64,000 nt of DNA, taken from the NCBI GenBank assembly GCA_903926205.1, contig CAIYID010000091.1, forward strand, positions 1 through 64,000, given 5' to 3'. Under the pieces are notes generated by a model. That model did no database searches, was not told where the DNA came from, and worked only from the letters and a program-made list of their open reading frames with translations. The DNA comes from an uncultured Bdellovibrionales bacterium. Its GTDB lineage: Bacteria; Bdellovibrionota; Bdellovibrionia; Bdellovibrionales; Bdellovibrionaceae. This document shows positions 60,473-64,000 of the stretch, piece after piece. Numbering within the stretch: the stretch's first letter is position 1; each line of letters starts with the position of its first letter. The position numbers and the translations under genes were made by a program.

Positions 60473-62382
60473 TGGCAACGCCTCCTCCCTTGTTAAAAGA
60501 GGGTGAACCAAAGAAATCCCGCAGTTTTCGCCGAAAAGCGATTCTTAGTGCTGTGCAAGTCATTGTGGCGTTGCTCATCACCCTGGTGCTGACGGGAATT
60601 TCTTTTGATTATATTGAAAGTTATTTTTTTGATTTTAGAGTTCGGAATCGATATCAGCCAAAACCTTCAGGTCATGTTGAAATCGTTCTGATCGATTCGG
60701 CAACAGTTCAAAGATTTAAAGCCGTTCCTGGATTCAAAGAACACGCCGTACTTCTTGAAAAACTACAAACACAAAATCCAGCTTCTGTCGTGTATGTTCG
60801 CCCTTTTGCTCCTCTCAAAGAAGAAGTGTCGAATGGTGATCTTCAGCATGCACTTTTGACCGGTACGGAGCTGGAGCAACGAGAGTTCGCAAAAGTGGCC
60901 TCGTCAGTCCATAATTTTTATTTACTTACCGACTCAATGCATATGGTCGCAGAGCAAAAAAATCTCACGCTGATTCCACCTTTTAGTGAACTTAATGTGG
61001 GCTCTGGCCCTAAAACTTCGGATCGAAATATCTTAGCTAGAGACGGAGTCAGTCGGCGTATTTTGATTTCTTACCAAGGGCAACTTCTGCTGCATCCTCA
61101 GTTGGCTGGGCTTTTTAATCAGGAGATTCATAAGCCTGAAAATATCAGAGGATCCATTGAGCTTTTTGACTCACAACAAGTGTACATTGACTATGTTGCT
61201 CCAGGACGTTTTAGCACGACTAAATTTGAAGATATCTTGGATGGGAAAGTTGATTTGACCAAGTTTAACAATAAATTGGTTTTAATCGGTGATGATATTG
61301 GTGCCAGTGCGCGAGACTATGTTTCCACTCCATTCAGTCGGGAAGCGACGATGACGGCCACTGAGCTCCACGCAAATATGTTTGATACACTCATTCGAAA
61401 CTCAGCGGCTCGGCCATTGCCAAAATGGTTTGACAGTCTTGTGACTTTTTTAATTGGTGCACTCACCTTGTCGATTTCTCTTTCTCTGCGGCCTACGAAA
61501 GGGATTTTGATTCTACTCAGCACAGGTCTCGGGTTTGCTATTTTAGCTTGGTTTTCATTCTGGATTTTGGGAATTTGGATTGAAATGGCCCACCCGATAT
61601 TGGCCATTTTTACCTGCTATTACTTTTTTATTCCCTACCGATTGATTATCGAAAATCGTCGAAGCTGGGAATACTATCAAAAGCATAAGCTGCTTCAGCA
61701 GGTCGAAGAGATGAAAACGAATTTTATTTCGATGATTTCCCATGATCTAAAAACCCCAATTGCTCGTATCCAAGGAATGACCGAAATAATTGCTCGTGAC
61801 AAAGTGATCATTAGTTCGACTCAACAGGAGGCCGTCGATACGATTCGTTCTTCTTCTGTTGATTTGCTGGGAACAATTAATTCCATTTTGAATTATGCCA
61901 AAATTGAAAATCAAGGCGTAGAGCTCCACTTGGAGGCAAAGGACATCAATGAACTGGTGAATGAGGTGGTTCTTCGTCACGAGTTTTTGGCTAAACTCAA
62001 ACACATCAGAATAACGACGGATTTAGAGCCACTATTCAGCAGTTCTGTTGATCCAGAACTCATGAAACAAGTGTTTTCCAACTTACTTGAGAATGCGATC
62101 AAGTACAGTCCTGATAGTTCTTCCGTAAAAATTCGAACTCGTGAAGTCGATGGATTCGTTAACATCGAATTTATTGATAATGGTCATGGGATTCCTGAGA
62201 ATGAACTTCCTCTGGTTTTTATGAAATTTTTTCGCAGTAAAAATGCAAAAAGCTCTCCGATTAAGGGATCGGGCCTTGGGCTCTATTTGGCGAAGTATTT
62301 AATTGAATTACATCGCGGTTTTATTTTTGCTGAAAGCTCCACTGGAAAAGGCACGACTTTTACGGTAAAACTACCTCTGTAA
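60472..62382 (+). CDS. CHASE2-domain sensor histidine kinase
   Basis: The 636-residue kinase has a cytoplasmic N-terminus, one membrane helix (about 25-47), a large extracytoplasmic CHASE2 domain (FDYIESYFFDFRVRNRYQ; VEIVLIDSAT; later VYIDYVAPG and KLVLIGDDIGAS), then three membrane helices (about 318-395). HisKA has the phospho-acceptor SHDLKTP (His about 424), and HATPase_c has NLLENAIKYSPD, DNGHGIP and GSGLGLYLAK. CHASE2 senses extracellular signals. It is translationally coupled to the peptide gene (TAATG), with the response regulator 47 nt downstream. Confidence 0.93.
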   Translation: MATPPPLLKEGEPKKSRSFRRKAILSAVQVIVALLITLVLTGISFDYIESYFFDFRVRNRYQPKPSGHVEIVLIDSATVQRFKAVPGFKEHAVLLEKLQTQNPASVVYVRPFAPLKEEVSNGDLQHALLTGTELEQREFAKVASSVHNFYLLTDSMHMVAEQKNLTLIPPFSELNVGSGPKTSDRNILARDGVSRRILISYQGQLLLHPQLAGLFNQEIHKPENIRGSIELFDSQQVYIDYVAPGRFSTTKFEDILDGKVDLTKFNNKLVLIGDDIGASARDYVSTPFSREATMTATELHANMFDTLIRNSAARPLPKWFDSLVTFLIGALTLSISLSLRPTKGILILLSTGLGFAILAWFSFWILGIWIEMAHPILAIFTCYYFFIPYRLIIENRRSWEYYQKHKLLQQVEEMKTNFISMISHDLKTPIARIQGMTEIIARDKVIISSTQQEAVDTIRSSSVDLLGTINSILNYAKIENQGVELHLEAKDINELVNEVVLRHEFLAKLKHIRITTDLEPLFSSSVDPELMKQVFSNLLENAIKYSPDSSSVKIRTREVDGFVNIEFIDNGHGIPENELPLVFMKFFRSKNAKSSPIKGSGLGLYLAKYLIELHRGFIFAESSTGKGTTFTVKLPL

Positions 62383-62429
62383 AAAAAATGAATTCAGAAT
62401 TGGTCAAAAATTGTCAGGTGGGGAGTTTT

Positions 62430-63989
62430 ATGATTCGAGTACTTGTCGTCGATGATGATCAGGGGTTACGGCTCTCAGTAAAAGGTGCGCTTCAAGTTTC
62501 TCGCCAATTTTTAATTGAGGAAGCGCAAGATGGCCAAGATGGCGTAGACAAGATGAAAAAAAACAATTTCGATGTTGTTCTTCTTGATGTCGATATGCCG
62601 CGCCTTAATGGCCTCGAGGCACTTAAACAAATTAAAGAATTAAATCCTGGCACAATTGTGATTATGATGACTGCTTTTGCGGCGATCAATCAAGCTGTGC
62701 AGGCAGTGAAAGACGGTGCTTATAATTATTTGCAAAAACCTGTGGAATCCGAACACTTAATCGCCTTGATTGACCGTGCGATTGCCGCTAATAAATTGAT
62801 TTCCAATGTTGCGAACTCTGCGCCAATCATGATGGATAACGGCCGCAAAATTATTGGTAACAATCAGCAGATGGTTCGTGTCTTTAATATGATTAATAAA
62901 CTCAGCAAAGTGGACACTCCCGTATTAATTCGCGGGGCTTCAGGAACTGGTAAAGAATTGGTGGCGCGTGCGATCCACTTCAACTCTTCGCGCAAAGATG
63001 GAAAATTTGTTGGAATTAACTGCTCAGCAATTCCTGAAAATCTTTTTGAGAGCGAACTTTTTGGGCATGAAAAAGGAAGCTTTACAGGGGCGGATCAGCG
63101 CAAAATAGGAAAATTTCAATATGCGGAGGGCGGTACTTTATTTTTGGATGAAGTGGGCGATATGCCAGCATTGATGCAAGTGAAATTACTTCGTGTGTTG
63201 CAAGAAAAAGTATTCACTCCAGTTGGTTCTAATCGCGAAGTGCCAACGAATGTTCGAATCATTGCAGCGACCAATCGTCCGCTGGAAGAAATGATGAAAA
63301 CCGGCTTATTCAGAGAAGATTTATTTTATCGTTTGAATGTGATTCCTATACTTTTGCCTTCTCTTGTTGAACGCAAAGATGACTTAGATTCTATGGTTAT
63401 GATGTTCATTCGTAAATTCAATGATGCCCAAAGCAAGCGTATTACAGGAATCACTTCAGATGCCTTGGCGGTCTTGAAGAAGCACGATTGGCCAGGAAAT
63501 ATTCGTGAACTTGAAAACGTTATAGAGCACATGTTTGTCATGGAAAGCACTAGCCGGCTAACCTTAGCCTCTTTACCAAATTCAGTTCTGTCGGCCACGG
63601 GAACTGAGATTTGTGAAGTTGAGTTACAAAATGCTGCCGCTGTCCAAGAAAAAACAGAAAAACAAGGAAAAACGTTTTCCATCTCTGCTCAAGCAAATCA
63701 AAGTGTTGCATTGAATGATGATGATGACTTGGACTCTGATTTTTCCGAAAATGACAGCGACGAGGGAGCGCTTGAGGGCGCCGTGAGTTTTACTGTTTCC
63801 GCGTCTGCAGATGGGGTACTAGATTTTAACGCGCAAAAGGAAGCCTTCGAAAAAGAGTTTATCATTAAAGCTTTAAAAACTTTTGGTGGTCGAATTAACC
63901 AGACGGCTTTGCACGCAAATATCCCCAAAAAAACTCTGCTGAGAAAAATTGAAAAATATGGCATCATCGCTAAAGATTTTTCAGAATAA
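62430..63989 (+). CDS. NtrC-type sigma-54-dependent response regulator
   Basis: The 519-residue protein has a receiver domain (VLVVDDDQG; phospho-acceptor Asp about 53 in LLDVDMP; MTAFA Thr; LQKP Lys). The AAA+ domain has GASGTGKELVARAIH, the sigma-54 contact loop reading GSFTGA (usual GAFTGA), FLDEVGDMP and ATNRP. A long acidic linker and a C-terminal Fis-type HTH (GGRINQTALHANIPKKTLLRKIEKYGI) complete it. ATG 62430 is chosen for its GGGGAG site and because the receiver begins there. It probably activates the sigma-54 promoter at 58839-58855. Confidence 0.95.
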   Translation: MIRVLVVDDDQGLRLSVKGALQVSRQFLIEEAQDGQDGVDKMKKNNFDVVLLDVDMPRLNGLEALKQIKELNPGTIVIMMTAFAAINQAVQAVKDGAYNYLQKPVESEHLIALIDRAIAANKLISNVANSAPIMMDNGRKIIGNNQQMVRVFNMINKLSKVDTPVLIRGASGTGKELVARAIHFNSSRKDGKFVGINCSAIPENLFESELFGHEKGSFTGADQRKIGKFQYAEGGTLFLDEVGDMPALMQVKLLRVLQEKVFTPVGSNREVPTNVRIIAATNRPLEEMMKTGLFREDLFYRLNVIPILLPSLVERKDDLDSMVMMFIRKFNDAQSKRITGITSDALAVLKKHDWPGNIRELENVIEHMFVMESTSRLTLASLPNSVLSATGTEICEVELQNAAAVQEKTEKQGKTFSISAQANQSVALNDDDDLDSDFSENDSDEGALEGAVSFTVSASADGVLDFNAQKEAFEKEFIIKALKTFGGRINQTALHANIPKKTLLRKIEKYGIIAKDFSE

Positions 63990-64000
63990 TTGGTAATTTT

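Overview
The window looks like a chromosomal segment of a Bdellovibrio-like bacterium (Bdellovibrionota). The case rests on a moderately AT-rich composition, a single polar-type flagellar export operon (fliL to fliA, with flhF and flhG), one groESL operon plus a second groES elsewhere, many secreted or lipid-anchored orphans and small lysine-rich proteins. No rRNA is present, so this is inference from gene content.

Layout. 1-1.1 kb is an accessory edge: the tail of a transposase, an orphan M41-type zinc protease, tRNA-Val(UAC) and a truncated copy of the same tRNA. 1.2-3.8 kb (minus) holds an SDR reductase, a SCO copper chaperone and heme O synthase, which serve cytochrome oxidase assembly. 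4.0-6.8 kb holds a secreted orphan and groES-groEL behind an RpoH-type promoter. 6.9-10.9 kb has a membrane/ankyrin protein, glutathione peroxidase, a SPOR protein and an inositol-phosphatase family enzyme. 11.1-21.9 kb is the flagellar block fliL-M-N-O-P-Q-R-flhB-flhA-flhF-flhG-fliA. 21.9-25.1 kb has an RpoH-like sigma factor and aspS. 25.3-29.6 kb has a toxin-antitoxin pair, tRNA-Phe, a two-gene transsulfuration operon and an isolated TadB/TadC pair. 29.7-38 kb has a 25-residue lysine-rich peptide gene, a metallo-beta-lactamase-fold hydrolase, a class A PBP, two DUF507 genes followed by a GroES with a histone-H1-like tail, a beta-barrel protein and a large orphan. 38.3-56 kb is mixed housekeeping: kamA, uvrD/pcrA, a metalloprotease-like lipoprotein, bacteriohemerythrin, a DEAD-box helicase, a radical SAM/YaeQ/methyltransferase operon, an ABC exporter and a hibernation factor.

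The most interesting locus is 58.8-64.0 kb. A well-spaced sigma-54 promoter precedes a radical SAM/SPASM maturase. A 55-residue peptide gene with an acidic/basic leader-like part and a Cys/Pro/Gly/Thr tail follows it. That peptide gene overlaps (TAATG) a CHASE2 sensor kinase gene, which is followed by an NtrC-type sigma-54 activator. This reads as a modified-peptide (RiPP-like) system wired to its own two-component regulator, possibly autoregulated. I do not recognise it as a described system.

Three alternative sigma systems can be matched to sites in the window: RpoH (gene at 22 kb, site at groES), FliA (gene at 21 kb, site at bacteriohemerythrin) and sigma-54 (activator at 63 kb, site at 58.8 kb). 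All site calls are by eye against consensus sequences. No database search was possible.
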